A stretch of 64,000 nucleotides of DNA from Planctomycetota bacterium (GTDB taxonomy: Bacteria > Planctomycetota > Planctomycetia > Pirellulales > Pirellulaceae), in assembly GCA_016872725.1 (NCBI GenBank), contig VGZC01000032.1, positions 1-64,000 of the forward strand, in the 5' to 3' direction. Below are positions 44,238 to 53,251 of the stretch, in pieces. Below the pieces are notes generated by a model, which was not told the origin of the DNA, ran no database searches, and worked only from the letters and a program-made list of their open reading frames with translations. A program made the position numbers and the translations under genes. Position 1 is the stretch's first letter; each line of letters begins with the position of its first letter.

Positions 44238-44672
44238 ATGTCCTTGCCATCTCGACGATTTCGCTGCCTGGTCATCGACGACGATCCGCACGTGCTCGCC
44301 CTGCTTCGCGCGTATCTTGAACACGATCTGGGCGACTTGCTTGCGATCGAGTCGGTCTCGGAGGCGCGCCGCGCGCGAACGATGGTCGCGGACGGATGTT
44401 GGGACATTGTGCTCTTGGATATCGAAATCCCGGGCGCGCGGGACCTGGAGTTCTTGCGGCTAGCGCGCGAAGCCAACCCCTGGTGCCGCGTCCTCGTCGT
44501 CACGGCCCATTCCACGTGGGATCGGATCGCGGAAGCCATCGAGTCCGGCGCGGCCGATTACCTCACCAAACCCGTCGTTCGCGCCGAGTTGTCCGGGGTG
44601 GTCCGCGGTGAATGCGACCGGCTCGCGCGCTGGTCCCGTCGGCTTGTGGGACACGCGTCCGCTTTGCCGTGA
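44238..44672 (+). CDS. Single-domain response regulator
   Basis: 144 aa. A receiver domain fills the protein: CLVIDDDPHVLALLRAYL carries the acidic pair, IVLLDIEIPGARDLEFL has the phosphoacceptor Asp near residue 62, VVTAHSTWDRIAEAIESG has the conserved Thr, and DYLTKPV the Lys. There is no output domain, only a short helical tail, so it probably relays phosphate or binds a partner (CheY/Spo0F style). No histidine kinase is adjacent. It converges with the S1 protein gene, 8 bases apart. Confidence 0.87.
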   Translation: MSLPSRRFRCLVIDDDPHVLALLRAYLEHDLGDLLAIESVSEARRARTMVADGCWDIVLLDIEIPGARDLEFLRLAREANPWCRVLVVTAHSTWDRIAEAIESGAADYLTKPVVRAELSGVVRGECDRLARWSRRLVGHASALP

Positions 44673-44680
44673 AGCGTTCG

Positions 44681-46150
44681 TCACCATTTCAGTCCGAACC
44701 GGTCGCCGCCCGGGCCTCGTTCGAGTCCGCCGCGCAGCGGTTGACGCGCGCGGGGTGGAGCGGGCGCCGCGGAAGGCGTGGCCGATGAGTTCTCCATATC
44801 CGCATCCGATTCGGGCTCGGATTCCGGAGCCGACGCCAGTGCCTTCAACGAGAGGCCGACGCGCTGATTGGCAACGTCCATCGAGACAATCTTCACCTGC
44901 ACATCCTGCCCTTCGGCGACCACGGTGCCCACGCGCGCCACACGATGATGGGCCAGTTCGGAGATGTGGATCAGACCTTCAACGCCGGGCGCCAGCTTCA
45001 CGAACGCGCCGAAATCGGCGATGCGCGTCACGACGCCTCGCGCGACCGATCCGACGGGGAATTGCAGGGGGGCCTTTTCCCACGGGTGCTCCTGGAGCGT
45101 GCGCAGCGAGAGGCCGATCTTGCCCGTCTGCCGATCGACCTTCTCCACGCGCACGCGGACCTTCTGTCCCATCTCAAGCACCTCGCTCGGATGTCCGACC
45201 CGGTCCCAGCTCATCTGGCTCACATGGATCAGGCCGTCGACGCCGCCCAGATCGACGAACGCGCCGAAATCGCGGATGTTTCGGACGACGCCCTCGCGCG
45301 TCTCGCCTTCCCGCAGGCTTTCGAGCAGGCCGCGTCGCGCCTCCTCCTTTTCGCGTTCGAGCACGGACCGGCGGCTCAGCACCAGGTTCTGACGCCGCGG
45401 GTTCGCTTCCGTCACGACACAGAGCAACTTCTGATCGACGAAGTCGGCTAGGTTGTCGACGCGATAGAGGCCCACTTGGCTCGCCGGAATGAACCCGCGC
45501 AGTTGGCTCACCATGCATTCCAGCCCGCCTGTGTTGGCCGCCGTGACCCGGGCTTCGACGAGCGCGCCTTCGACGATGTCCGTCCAATCGCCGACGGTGG
45601 TCGACGCGCCGGGGATCGACACTTCATACAAGCCGTCCTCGGCGTTGTACCCCGTCACGAGGATCTCGAACCGCGCGCCGAGCTCGGGGGGCGTCGCGAA
45701 TTGTCGGACCGAAGCCACGCCTTCATTGTGCCCCCCGAGCGAAAAAAAGACGTTGTCCTTGTGGATGCGTACGATGGACGCCTGGAATCGGCTTTCGAGA
45801 TCGATCGACGGCGGCGCGGTCGGCGGTTCGCATGTCGCCAACAAGTCGTCCATCGAGCGGCCGCCGAGCGCCGCGGCCAGCGCGTCATCCATGGCGGACG
45901 ATCGGAACTGCAACCGGGACGGAACGGGCACACGCCCGGACCCGCCCGCGGACGGCGCGATCCCCGGAACCTCCACCGGGACTTCGTCGCCGGGCTCCGT
46001 GTCCTGTGCCATCACCGACTTGATGCGGGCCCGCAGGCCAATCCCTCCATCCCGTTCGACGGCGCTGGGGGCGGACGCCGGTGTCGGCGCGGCGCGTTCG
46101 ACCGGATGGGGATCGTTCGACGATGGGCGGCTCTTCGGATCGGTGTTCAT
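44681..46150 (-). CDS. S1 RNA-binding-domain protein (ribosomal S1-like, four domains)
   Basis: 489 aa. A low-complexity N-terminus of about 150 residues is followed by four S1 (OB-fold) domains: around 165 (ASIVRIHKDNVFFSLGGHNE), 235 (VEARVTAANTGGLECMVSQL), 320 (REGVVRNIRDFGAFVDLGGV) and 400 (ARGVVTRIADFGAFVKLAPG). The last two are canonical. It probably binds mRNA at the ribosome. It has fewer domains than the six of E. coli S1, so it may be a short S1 or a paralogue. The start ATG 46150 precedes the polar N-terminus; the frame is open to 46336. The PYROXD2-like gene lies upstream on the same strand. Confidence 0.85.
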   Translation of the reverse strand: MNTDPKSRPSSNDPHPVERAAPTPASAPSAVERDGGIGLRARIKSVMAQDTEPGDEVPVEVPGIAPSAGGSGRVPVPSRLQFRSSAMDDALAAALGGRSMDDLLATCEPPTAPPSIDLESRFQASIVRIHKDNVFFSLGGHNEGVASVRQFATPPELGARFEILVTGYNAEDGLYEVSIPGASTTVGDWTDIVEGALVEARVTAANTGGLECMVSQLRGFIPASQVGLYRVDNLADFVDQKLLCVVTEANPRRQNLVLSRRSVLEREKEEARRGLLESLREGETREGVVRNIRDFGAFVDLGGVDGLIHVSQMSWDRVGHPSEVLEMGQKVRVRVEKVDRQTGKIGLSLRTLQEHPWEKAPLQFPVGSVARGVVTRIADFGAFVKLAPGVEGLIHISELAHHRVARVGTVVAEGQDVQVKIVSMDVANQRVGLSLKALASAPESEPESDADMENSSATPSAAPAPPRARQPLRGGLERGPGGDRFGLKW

Positions 46151-46277
46151 GGCGGCTTCGGGGTTATCGTGTCGACCGTCAAGGAAAGGTGCCCGCGGAC
46201 CGGGCCCGTCACGCGCGGAACTCGGAGGGAATGGGGAATGGGGTTGGATGGAGTGTACCAATCGAGCGACGAACGGT

Positions 46278-47912
46278 TCAATCGCGGAGGATTTCCCGAG
46301 CCGCGTTCCTGCCCGCCACCCCCATGACGCCTCCACCAGGATGACTCGCCGCCCCGCATAGGTAAAGGCCTCGGATGGGCGACCGATGATCGGCGTAGCC
46401 GGGTACCGGCCGGAGGAAGAGCATTTGATGGACGTGCATGGCGCCCTGCATGATGTTCCCGCCGGTCAACCGGTAGGTGCGTTCCAGATCGAGCGGACTG
46501 AGCACTTGGCGGTGTTCGACGGCCGCCGGGACATTGGGAGCGTATTGGCCGAGCAGGGCGACGCACCGGTCGGCGAAGTCCTCTTTCAAGGAATCCCAGT
46601 TCCCGTCGGCGACGGCGTAGGGCGCGTACTGCGCGAACATCGACATGACATGTTTCCCGGTCGGCGCGAGCGACGGGTCGACGATCGAGGGGATCGTGAT
46701 TTCCAGAACCGGTTCGCCGCTCGGACGGCCCAGCCGCGCGTCGGCGTAGGCCCGTTCGATATGGTCGAGCGTCGGCGCGATATGGATCGTACCATGCGGG
46801 CACTCCCCGTCCGTACTCGGCGGCGCGGCGCGGAATCGCGGCAATTCGCCGAGCGCGAGGTTGATCTTGAGCGACGCGGACGCGTAGTCGATCCGCGCGA
46901 CGGCCTTCCGAAACCCGTCGGGCAACTCGTCGGCCGCGACGAACCGCTCGAACGTCCAATGCGCATCGACGCTCGACGCTACGCACGGCGCCTCGATCAC
47001 GCGGTGGTCGGCGAGCACAACGCCGCGCGTGCGACCTTGTTCGACGACCACGCGGACGACTTCGCATTCCCGTTCGATGGTCACACCCAGATCGACGCAC
47101 GCGCGTTCGAGCGCGTCGGCGAGCCCGCCCATGCCGCCCCGCACATAACCCCAAACGCCGCGGGCTCCGCCCGCTTCCCCCATGACATGATGGAGCAGAA
47201 CATAAGCGGTGCCGGGCGCCGAGATCGACGCGAAGGCGCCGATAATCGCGTCGGTCGCGAGCGTCGCCCGCAATACGTCCGATTCGAACCAACGTTCCAG
47301 GATCGGACGCGCGGCGCCCACCAGGAACTCAATCGCCTCGGGAAGCCGCGCCCCGAGTCGATCGAGCGTGCGGTAGAAGGCCCACATCGCACCCGCGTCG
47401 CGCGCGCGTTTCGCCAGCCCGACCCTCCGCCACTCGGCCGGAAGCGGAAGCGGATCGGGCGCCGAGCGTTGCAAGAGAGGCTCGAGCGCGGCCGCGATCT
47501 CTTCGAGCATCGCGTTGTAGCTCGGATACCGCTCCGCGTCCGTACGGCTGAACCGGCCGATCGACTCGCACGTCGCCCGCTCGTCCGGGCCCATCACGAG
47601 GGATCGCCCGTCGAGCAGCGGCGTGAAGCTCGACGGATTCCTCGGCAGGATGTCGAGCCCGTACGGTTTGAGCCGCAGGTCGCGAATGATCTCGGGCAGG
47701 AAAAGGCTAATCACGTAGGCGGCGGCCGAGACACGATAGCCGGGCCAAAGGGGCTCGGTCGACGCGCAGCCGCCGAGGATCGCGCGGCGTTCGAGCACGC
47801 GGACGCGCTTGCCCGCTTTCGCGAGGTACGCGGCGCAGACGAGCCCGTTGTGGCCGCCGCCGATCACGATCGCATCATAGGCGCCTTCCGACCGCGCCGA
47901 TTCATGTCCCAT
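46278..47912 (-). CDS. Phytoene-desaturase/PYROXD2-like FAD oxidoreductase
   Basis: 544 aa. The N-terminal FAD motif DAIVIGGGHNGLVCAAYLAK is followed by RVRVLERRAILGGCASTEPL, as in the carotenoid desaturase/PYROXD2 group. The C-terminal NAD/FAD motif is GLYLCGAASHPGGGVMGVAG. The family oxidises varied isoprenoid or unknown substrates. No crt genes are adjacent, so a carotenoid role is not supported. Its first 11 bases overlap the EamA fragment. Confidence 0.87.
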   Translation of the reverse strand: MGHESARSEGAYDAIVIGGGHNGLVCAAYLAKAGKRVRVLERRAILGGCASTEPLWPGYRVSAAAYVISLFLPEIIRDLRLKPYGLDILPRNPSSFTPLLDGRSLVMGPDERATCESIGRFSRTDAERYPSYNAMLEEIAAALEPLLQRSAPDPLPLPAEWRRVGLAKRARDAGAMWAFYRTLDRLGARLPEAIEFLVGAARPILERWFESDVLRATLATDAIIGAFASISAPGTAYVLLHHVMGEAGGARGVWGYVRGGMGGLADALERACVDLGVTIERECEVVRVVVEQGRTRGVVLADHRVIEAPCVASSVDAHWTFERFVAADELPDGFRKAVARIDYASASLKINLALGELPRFRAAPPSTDGECPHGTIHIAPTLDHIERAYADARLGRPSGEPVLEITIPSIVDPSLAPTGKHVMSMFAQYAPYAVADGNWDSLKEDFADRCVALLGQYAPNVPAAVEHRQVLSPLDLERTYRLTGGNIMQGAMHVHQMLFLRPVPGYADHRSPIRGLYLCGAASHPGGGVMGVAGRNAAREILRD

Positions 47913-48282
47913 GCCCGTGAACTCCCCTCATACCCGCGTGCCGATACAACAGTCCGGCCATGATACATAGACCGCCCGCGATCGTCCAAACCGGCGCCGT
48001 GTTTTGCAGCCAAATGGCAACCGATGCCTCGGCCTGCGCCATGGCCGACAAATAGGTCGCGTTCATCAGCGCGAACACGAGCACCATGGGGATCAGACCG
48101 GGCGACCATGTCGGACGGCGGACACACGGCACCAGCAGCACACTCGCGAAGACCGCTCGCCAAGACGCCAACACCGGACCCGGCCAGTCGGCGAACCAGG
48201 GCGCTTTCGCGAAGAACCCGGTATGGTCGACGCGCCCGTCGATCGCCCGGCCTATTGCGAGAACGGCTGCACCGGAAGACAC
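47902..48282 (-). pseudogene. Truncated EamA/DMT-family transporter fragment
   Basis: 126 codons. WFADWPGPVLASWRAVFASV, RPTWSPGLIPMVLVFALMN and SVAIWLQNTAPVWTIAGGL match the first half of EamA (drug/metabolite) permeases. Whole members have about 300 aa and ten helices. Here the first helix is incomplete, and after the fourth helix the frame ends in a non-conserved tail (YRHAGMRGVHGHGT). It overlaps the M50 gene end by 31 bases and the PYROXD2-like gene start by 11. It is probably a decayed remnant and not a working transporter. Confidence 0.55.
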
Positions 48283-49247
48283 AGGACGGGAATCGCCAAC
48301 GACATCAGGCCCAACGCGAATCGGAATCGTCCGAGCGGCACCGAATCATCCCGGGTCGGCGGATGGTCCGGACCCATCACGAGCACGAGCAGGGCCATGA
48401 GGATCCAAGGCGATAGGGTGCCGTTCGCGAAATACGCCCATGCGATGTGCGCGCCGACACCGGCGAGCAAGCCGCGGGCGATCCAGTGCGCTCGGCGGCC
48501 AAAGAGGCAATAGAGGACATGGCCTCCGTCGAGCTGGCTCACGGGAACCATGTTCAGACCGGTGATCAGGAATCCGACCCATCCCGCGACGAAGAGCGGG
48601 TTGCCCTGCAGATGGCCCAGCCAGATCCGATCGTCGGCCCTCAACTCCTCCGGACCGACCGACTGGATAAGCAAATGGACGCCGAGCGGCATTTCCATGC
48701 GCATGCCGCCCGTGCCGTTGGCTTCGCGCAGGTCGAGCCGGCTCGCGGCGAACCACATCACCGGCACCGCGATGATCAGTCCGGCGATCGGGCCCGCGAT
48801 TCCGATATCAAAGATCTCCTTGCGGTTGGCCGCGCGCCCGTCGATGCCGATGACGGCGCCGAGCGTTCCGATCGGCGTGATGGGAAGAGGAAGGAAGAAC
48901 GGAAGCGATGCGGGAATTCGGTAGACAACCGTGGCGAGGAAATGGCCCATTTCGTGGGCGAAGAGGATGGCGAGCAGCGTCGCCATGTAGAGCAACCCAT
49001 CCGAATAGTTGGCGAGGATCACGCGACGAATCGGCATGAGGCTCGATGCCCGCGCGCTCAGTTCCAGATACTGCGAAGGTTCGACCGCCACTCCCGCCCA
49101 AAACGTCGAAACGCACGTCAAGAGGAACAAGACGATGGGCAAGATCACGCGCCGCCTTCGCGCGGCCGCTCTCGACACGGCCGCCCTCGACACGGCCGCC
49201 CTCGACACGGCCGATCGTCCGCTCGGTTCGAATTCATCCACGCTCAA
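48252..49247 (-). CDS. Site-2-protease-type M50 membrane metalloprotease
   Basis: 331 aa with several membrane helices. The active-site motif FAHEMGHFLATVVYRIP lies in a membrane segment near residue 95, and the second motif, PVSQLDGGHVLYCLFG, supplies the third zinc ligand Asp. Both fit M50 rhomboid-independent intramembrane cleavage of anti-sigma factors or signal peptides; the substrate is unknown. The start is uncertain: TTG 49247 has AAGGGAG six bases upstream, GTG 49241 is close, and the frame is open to 49298. Near the N-terminus is a 5-residue tandem repeat (AVSRA three times). Confidence 0.82.
   Translation of the reverse strand: MSVDEFEPSGRSAVSRAAVSRAAVSRAAARRRRVILPIVLFLLTCVSTFWAGVAVEPSQYLELSARASSLMPIRRVILANYSDGLLYMATLLAILFAHEMGHFLATVVYRIPASLPFFLPLPITPIGTLGAVIGIDGRAANRKEIFDIGIAGPIAGLIIAVPVMWFAASRLDLREANGTGGMRMEMPLGVHLLIQSVGPEELRADDRIWLGHLQGNPLFVAGWVGFLITGLNMVPVSQLDGGHVLYCLFGRRAHWIARGLLAGVGAHIAWAYFANGTLSPWILMALLVLVMGPDHPPTRDDSVPLGRFRFALGLMSLAIPVLCLPVQPFSQ
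49171..49214. repeat. 15-bp tandem repeat (three copies) inside the M50 gene
   Basis: CTCGACACGGCCGCC occurs at 49171-49185 and 49186-49200, with 14 bases of a third copy at 49201-49214. It encodes AVSRA units in the N-terminal region before the first helix. Repeat number could vary by slippage without breaking the frame. Confidence 0.9.
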
Positions 49248-49446
49248 GCCATGCTCCCTTACCCTGCGCGACACGTGCGGCCCGACGGCTCGCGGCAACT
49301 CGAACCGACAGGCCGAAGTCGCGCCGCGTGTATCCGGACCGTTGACGTCCGGCGCGCCGCGTCAGCTCGCTCCCCGCGGAAAGGATACCATCCCCCGCCC
49401 AAGACGGGACAGACCACCCTCGCCGAGATCCACGGGGGGGCATGGC

Positions 49447-50403
49447 CTACGGCGCGTTGATGAGCCGCGCGGTGATTTGGACCATCGTGATCAGATCGAG
49501 CGCGTTGTGGTGCAGGATCGACCGCATCGGGCCGGGCTCGTTGGAGTGCACGAACGACGCATAGGCGTCCGGGATCTCCGAGCTGGGGATGTCGGCGATC
49601 CGGAATCGGCCGCAAAGACGCTGTTCGAGCGTTTGGAGCCGGAAATTCGGCATCGTCCCCTTCCAATATCGCCGGCTGACATGCAACAGGTCGACGTGCC
49701 GGGGATTCGGGCGCGCATCGTTCCGACCCAGACGATCGCCCAAGAGCGCTCCGGCTTCCCGGCCGGGGATCCGCGGATCCCGACCGAGATGATGGAGCGT
49801 ACTCCGATCGTGGACACAAGGCCAATCAAATGACTTTCCGTTGAAGGTGACCAGCAATCCGCAGGTCGCCGCGATGTTCCACAGCGCCTGCAGGACGGCC
49901 TTCTCCTCGGCGTACGTCCGCGCCAACAACTGGGTGAGCCGCAGGCCGCCGTCGACGGGCCGCACGAGGCCGACAAGGAAGATGGCCGAGCCGGCGAAGC
50001 CGCATGTTTCCAGGTCCACGTACAACGCGTCCCGAGTCCAGCGCCGGGATAGTTCCGACAGGTCCTCATCGGAGCTCGGCGCGGCTCCCTCCCCGGCATC
50101 GCCCGCTCGCGGCTTCGCGGGATTCCGCGGACCTTTGAACGGGCCTTTTTTTTTCTTTTCGGCTTGCGAGTCGGCCGCGAGGCCCGGTATGGATGCCTCG
50201 ACCGGACTCTCGATGCGCCAATACGCGCCCCATGCGTTTTCCTCTTCGAATCCCGAAAGGCCCCGTTTCCCATTCGCGTCCGCGATCACCGGCCGATCGC
50301 GAACGGGCGGGATCGGCTCGCGGAGATTCATCTCCCTCAATCGGTCGATAAGCTCCGCGTCCAGCATACCGAAGGCCCGCCGCGCGCTCGGTCGACTTGG
50401 CAT
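49447..50403 (-). CDS. mrfB: RNase H-like exonuclease MrfB (YprB family)
   Basis: 318 aa. The N-terminal 120 residues are low complexity with KKKK at 83-86 encoded by a run of nine A. The nuclease domain begins at ALYVDLETCGFAGSAIFLVG, with D130 and E132 as the first metal ligands. LLVTFNGKSFDWP and HHNALDLITM (H298, N300, D303) complete the DEDD-type set, the YprB/RNase_H_2 pattern. In Bacillus subtilis MrfB acts with the MrfA helicase in repair of mitomycin-C lesions. Here it is 35 bases downstream of mrfA on the same strand. Confidence 0.82.
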   Translation of the reverse strand: MPSRPSARRAFGMLDAELIDRLREMNLREPIPPVRDRPVIADANGKRGLSGFEEENAWGAYWRIESPVEASIPGLAADSQAEKKKKGPFKGPRNPAKPRAGDAGEGAAPSSDEDLSELSRRWTRDALYVDLETCGFAGSAIFLVGLVRPVDGGLRLTQLLARTYAEEKAVLQALWNIAATCGLLVTFNGKSFDWPCVHDRSTLHHLGRDPRIPGREAGALLGDRLGRNDARPNPRHVDLLHVSRRYWKGTMPNFRLQTLEQRLCGRFRIADIPSSEIPDAYASFVHSNEPGPMRSILHHNALDLITMVQITARLINAP

Positions 50404-50438
50404 GGTCTCGCTTCCTTCACGAATCCGGGGGCGCCCCT

Positions 50439-52817
50439 TCAGACCGCTCCGCGCGACGCGCAGGCCGTAACGGGTTCCGCGACGAGTTGTTCGAGCAGTT
50501 CGATCGTGGCCCGTTTGTCGGGAATCGGATAACCGCGCATCAGATCAGGGTCGCTGTGGATGGCGGGCCGCAGATTCGGGAGCCCCACGCAACTGGGACA
50601 ACCCTCCTCGCAATCGCATTCGGTGACGAGTTGGCGGCAGATGCCGAGCAACTCCTCGATCCGCCGATAGCCTCGCTCGCAATACCCCAGCCCACCGGGA
50701 TACCGGTCGTAAACGATCATCGCGCTGTGGCCCAGGTTGCGGCTGTCGACGACGCCGCTGATATCGCGGCTGTCGCACATCGCGATCATCGGCAGACCGA
50801 CGACCGCGAGATTGCGGAGTCCGCAGAGTCCTTCGGAAGGCCGATACCCGGCCGCCTTCAATCGAGCCCGCACGTCGTCGTCGGGAGCGAGCCAGAAGGC
50901 GGTCGTCGGGAGCGTCTGTTCGGGGATGTCCACCGTGCCGTATCCGATGTTCTCCCGCGTATTGAATTTGACCTTCTTGAAGGCGACCGTCTTCCAGGTC
51001 ACGTCGACTTCGCCGAATGCGAGCGACGCGGGCGCGGCGATCGGTTTCCGCGTCCGTTCGCGGGTGATCCGAACGTTGCTTTCAAGAATCGCCTGCGTGT
51101 AGTAGTCGGTCTCCCGCCGTTCGACATACGCGACCTTGGATGTGAGATCGAGTTCGCGGACGACGAACGACTGGCCGTTGTGCAGATAGACGGCCTCGGG
51201 ATAGATCAGTTCCGGCGCGCTGATCGCATCCACGTTCGCGATCACTTCGTGCGGCTTCGCGTCGCCGGCGGGAACTCCCGGCCGGCGCAGGATGATGCTG
51301 TACGTCTCATCGCTCATGTGCCGCAAGCTGATCCGTTGTGCCGGGTTCTGACCGCTGGTCGCGTAATAGCGGCCCGCCGCCTGCGCGAGCTGTCGCGATT
51401 CGACCAGAATGCCCGCGATCGGCTCGGCGGCCGCTCCGAACGGCTCGGCGATCGACGCCGCCTCGATCGGCAGTTCGTGCGCCGCCGCGCGCAGGTGGTT
51501 CGCGAGCACGTACGGATTCTCGGGATCGACGACCGCTTGCTCGGGCGATTGCTCGAAGAAATAGCGTGGATGGCGGAGCAGATACTGGTCGACCGGATCG
51601 TTGCCGGCGATGAGGACGGCGAGGCTGTCGTCGCACCGCCGTCCGCTCCGGCCCGCCTGCTGCCAGGCGCTCGCGATCGTGCCCGGATAATGCACGAGCA
51701 GGGCGGCGTCGAGCGAGCCGATGTCGACGCCCAGTTCGAGGGCATTCGTCGAGGCGACGCCGCACAAGTCGCCGCGAAACAGGTCCTGCTCGATCTTCCG
51801 CCGCTCGTCGGGCAAGTACCCGCCGCGATAGGCCCGGACTTTTTCGGCGAGCGGCGACGCCTGTTTCGCGAACGCCTCGCGCACATACCGGTCGATCAAC
51901 TCGGCCGCCTGCCGCGTCCGAGTGAACGCGAGGGCCTGGGCTCCGTGCCGCATCAGCTCGGCCATCAACCACACGGCGTCCTCGGTGGCGCCGCGTCGAG
52001 CGAGCCGGTCCTGGCCGTGCGGCGTCGGGTTCCAGAACGCGAAGAACTTGCGGCCGCGCGGCGACCCGTCGTCGTCAATGACGTCGACGGGTCGGTCGAC
52101 AAGTTTCGAGGCCAACTCGCCGGGGTTGGCGATCGTCGCGCTGGCGCAGACGAATTGCGGCCTGGCTCCGTAATGGGCGCAGATGCGCAAGAGCCGCCGC
52201 AGCACGCACGCGACATGCGCGCCCAGGATGCCGCGATACATGTGGATCTCGTCGACCACGACGTACCGCAGCCCGCTGAAGAACCGAGCCCACTTCGGAT
52301 GGTAGGGCAGGATCGACGCGTGAAGCATGTCGGGATTGGTCAGGACCAGATTGGCTTCCGCCTTGATGCGCCGACGCTGCGAAGTCGGCGTGTCGCCGTC
52401 GTAGACGCCCGGTCGGATCCGCTCAGCCACGTCCGGTTCCCCGTCGATGCGTTCGAGGAGTCCGCGGAGTTGGTCCTGGGCGAGGGCCTTGGTCGGGAAA
52501 AGGAAGAGGGCCCGCGCGTCGGGATCCGTCCAGCACGTTTCGAGGATAGGCAGGTGATAGCAGAGCGTCTTGCCGCTCGCCGTTCCCGTCACGATCACCA
52601 GATCGCGCCCGTCGCGCGCCCCGTCGAGCGCCGCCGCCTGGTGCGCGTAGAGCCCGTCGATTCCGCCGCGCCGCAGCATGCCGACGATCGGATCGGGCAA
52701 CGGCCGCTCCGGGGCCTCCCATCGACCGGCCCGTTCGGCGAGGATTTCCAGATGCTCGATTTGCCCGGCATAATCGGGATTTCCCTCGATCGCGCCCAGA
52801 AAACGCTCGACGTCCAT
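50439..52817 (-). CDS. mrfA: DEAD/DEAH-box repair helicase MrfA (YprA family, DUF1998)
   Basis: 792 aa. Helicase motifs: VTGTASGKTLCYHLPILE (Walker A), YVVVDEIHMYRG (DEVH/DEIH box), CASATIANP (motif III), NALELGVDIGSLDAALLVHY and WQQAGRSGRRCD (motif VI). The C-terminal DUF1998 has the metal-binding cysteine cluster ECDCEEGCPSCVGLPN. This is the SF2 helicase known in B. subtilis for excision repair of mitomycin adducts and crosslinks independent of UvrABC. It is the first gene of the pair with mrfB. A promoter candidate lies about 60 bases upstream. Confidence 0.9.
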   Translation of the reverse strand: MDVERFLGAIEGNPDYAGQIEHLEILAERAGRWEAPERPLPDPIVGMLRRGGIDGLYAHQAAALDGARDGRDLVIVTGTASGKTLCYHLPILETCWTDPDARALFLFPTKALAQDQLRGLLERIDGEPDVAERIRPGVYDGDTPTSQRRRIKAEANLVLTNPDMLHASILPYHPKWARFFSGLRYVVVDEIHMYRGILGAHVACVLRRLLRICAHYGARPQFVCASATIANPGELASKLVDRPVDVIDDDGSPRGRKFFAFWNPTPHGQDRLARRGATEDAVWLMAELMRHGAQALAFTRTRQAAELIDRYVREAFAKQASPLAEKVRAYRGGYLPDERRKIEQDLFRGDLCGVASTNALELGVDIGSLDAALLVHYPGTIASAWQQAGRSGRRCDDSLAVLIAGNDPVDQYLLRHPRYFFEQSPEQAVVDPENPYVLANHLRAAAHELPIEAASIAEPFGAAAEPIAGILVESRQLAQAAGRYYATSGQNPAQRISLRHMSDETYSIILRRPGVPAGDAKPHEVIANVDAISAPELIYPEAVYLHNGQSFVVRELDLTSKVAYVERRETDYYTQAILESNVRITRERTRKPIAAPASLAFGEVDVTWKTVAFKKVKFNTRENIGYGTVDIPEQTLPTTAFWLAPDDDVRARLKAAGYRPSEGLCGLRNLAVVGLPMIAMCDSRDISGVVDSRNLGHSAMIVYDRYPGGLGYCERGYRRIEELLGICRQLVTECDCEEGCPSCVGLPNLRPAIHSDPDLMRGYPIPDKRATIELLEQLVAEPVTACASRGAV

Positions 52818-52876
52818 GCGAAGTCCCTTTTCCGTCCAACGCGCACGACATCCGTGAGCCTAAACAAACGTCTACT

Positions 52877-52904
52877 ACTATAGGAAGTCGCACCGATCGA
52901 TCAA
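52877..52904 (-). promoter_or_regulatory. Candidate sigma-70 promoter of mrfAB
   Basis: On the minus strand: TTGATC (-35, 52899-52904), a 16-base spacer, and TATAGT (-10, 52877-52882), which matches 5 of 6 consensus positions. It sits in one of the few A/T-rich patches of the window, about 60 bases before mrfA. I see no LexA-like box. Confidence 0.45.
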
Positions 52905-53032
52905 GGTCAAGTTGTCGAGTCCGCACGGCGCGGAACCTGAGCGACAAGATGAGGTCAGGGGCCTGGAATCCTGGGACGCACGGACGGGGACTTGGACTGG
53001 ACTTGGATTCGCGTTCATGCCAAAACGGTGGG

Positions 53033-53080
53033 ATGGACCCTGTCATCGAAGTCTACAAACGCGACGTGACGGGAACATGA
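53033..53080 (+). pseudogene. N-terminal stub of a conserved small protein (MDPVIExYKRDV family)
   Basis: A 15-codon ORF, MDPVIEVYKRDVTGT, followed by TGA. The first 12 residues match the start of a conserved planctomycete hypothetical protein of about 50-60 aa (MxPVIExYKxDVDxTLLRENL) that usually lies just before a nucleotidyltransferase gene. The rest is missing. Its TGA overlaps the ATG of the next remnant (ATGA). Confidence 0.45.
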
Positions 53081-53244
53081 CGGACACCCGATTTCACGAT
53101 ATCCTGTCGCTCCTGAAGGCAGCCGATGTGGAGTTCACCTTGGAGAAACGGATCCACCTCAAGCGGGCGGCTGGTCGACCCGAGGACTTCGAGAGCGTCG
53201 CCGAATTGGAAATCCTGCTTGAGGAACGCGCTCGCCCATCGTAA
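53077..53244 (+). pseudogene. Nucleotidyltransferase remnant with internal deletion
   Basis: 55 codons. The start, FHDILSLLKAADVEF, resembles the N-terminus of a minimal nucleotidyltransferase (FxxILxxLxxAGVxFIVVGG). The end, IHLKRAAGRPEDFESVAELE, resembles its C-terminus (LIxxKRAAGRPKDLExIAELE). The catalytic GG...DxD core between them is gone but the frame is kept. I infer an in-frame deletion; together with the upstream stub it represents a collapsed two-gene unit. Confidence 0.5.
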
Positions 53245-53251
53245 GGCCCTT

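Noticed and set aside
43218-44320. Long open frames through REP array 2 (both strands, several frames) as a repetitive Arg/Ser-rich protein
   Set aside because: Openness in several frames at once comes from the stop-poor repeat unit. The frames have no own start context, and one begins out of frame inside the transposase.
46278-47912. Carotenoid biosynthesis gene (crtI)
   Set aside because: The motifs fit the wider PYROXD2/desaturase group, and no other crt gene is present to support a carotenoid role.
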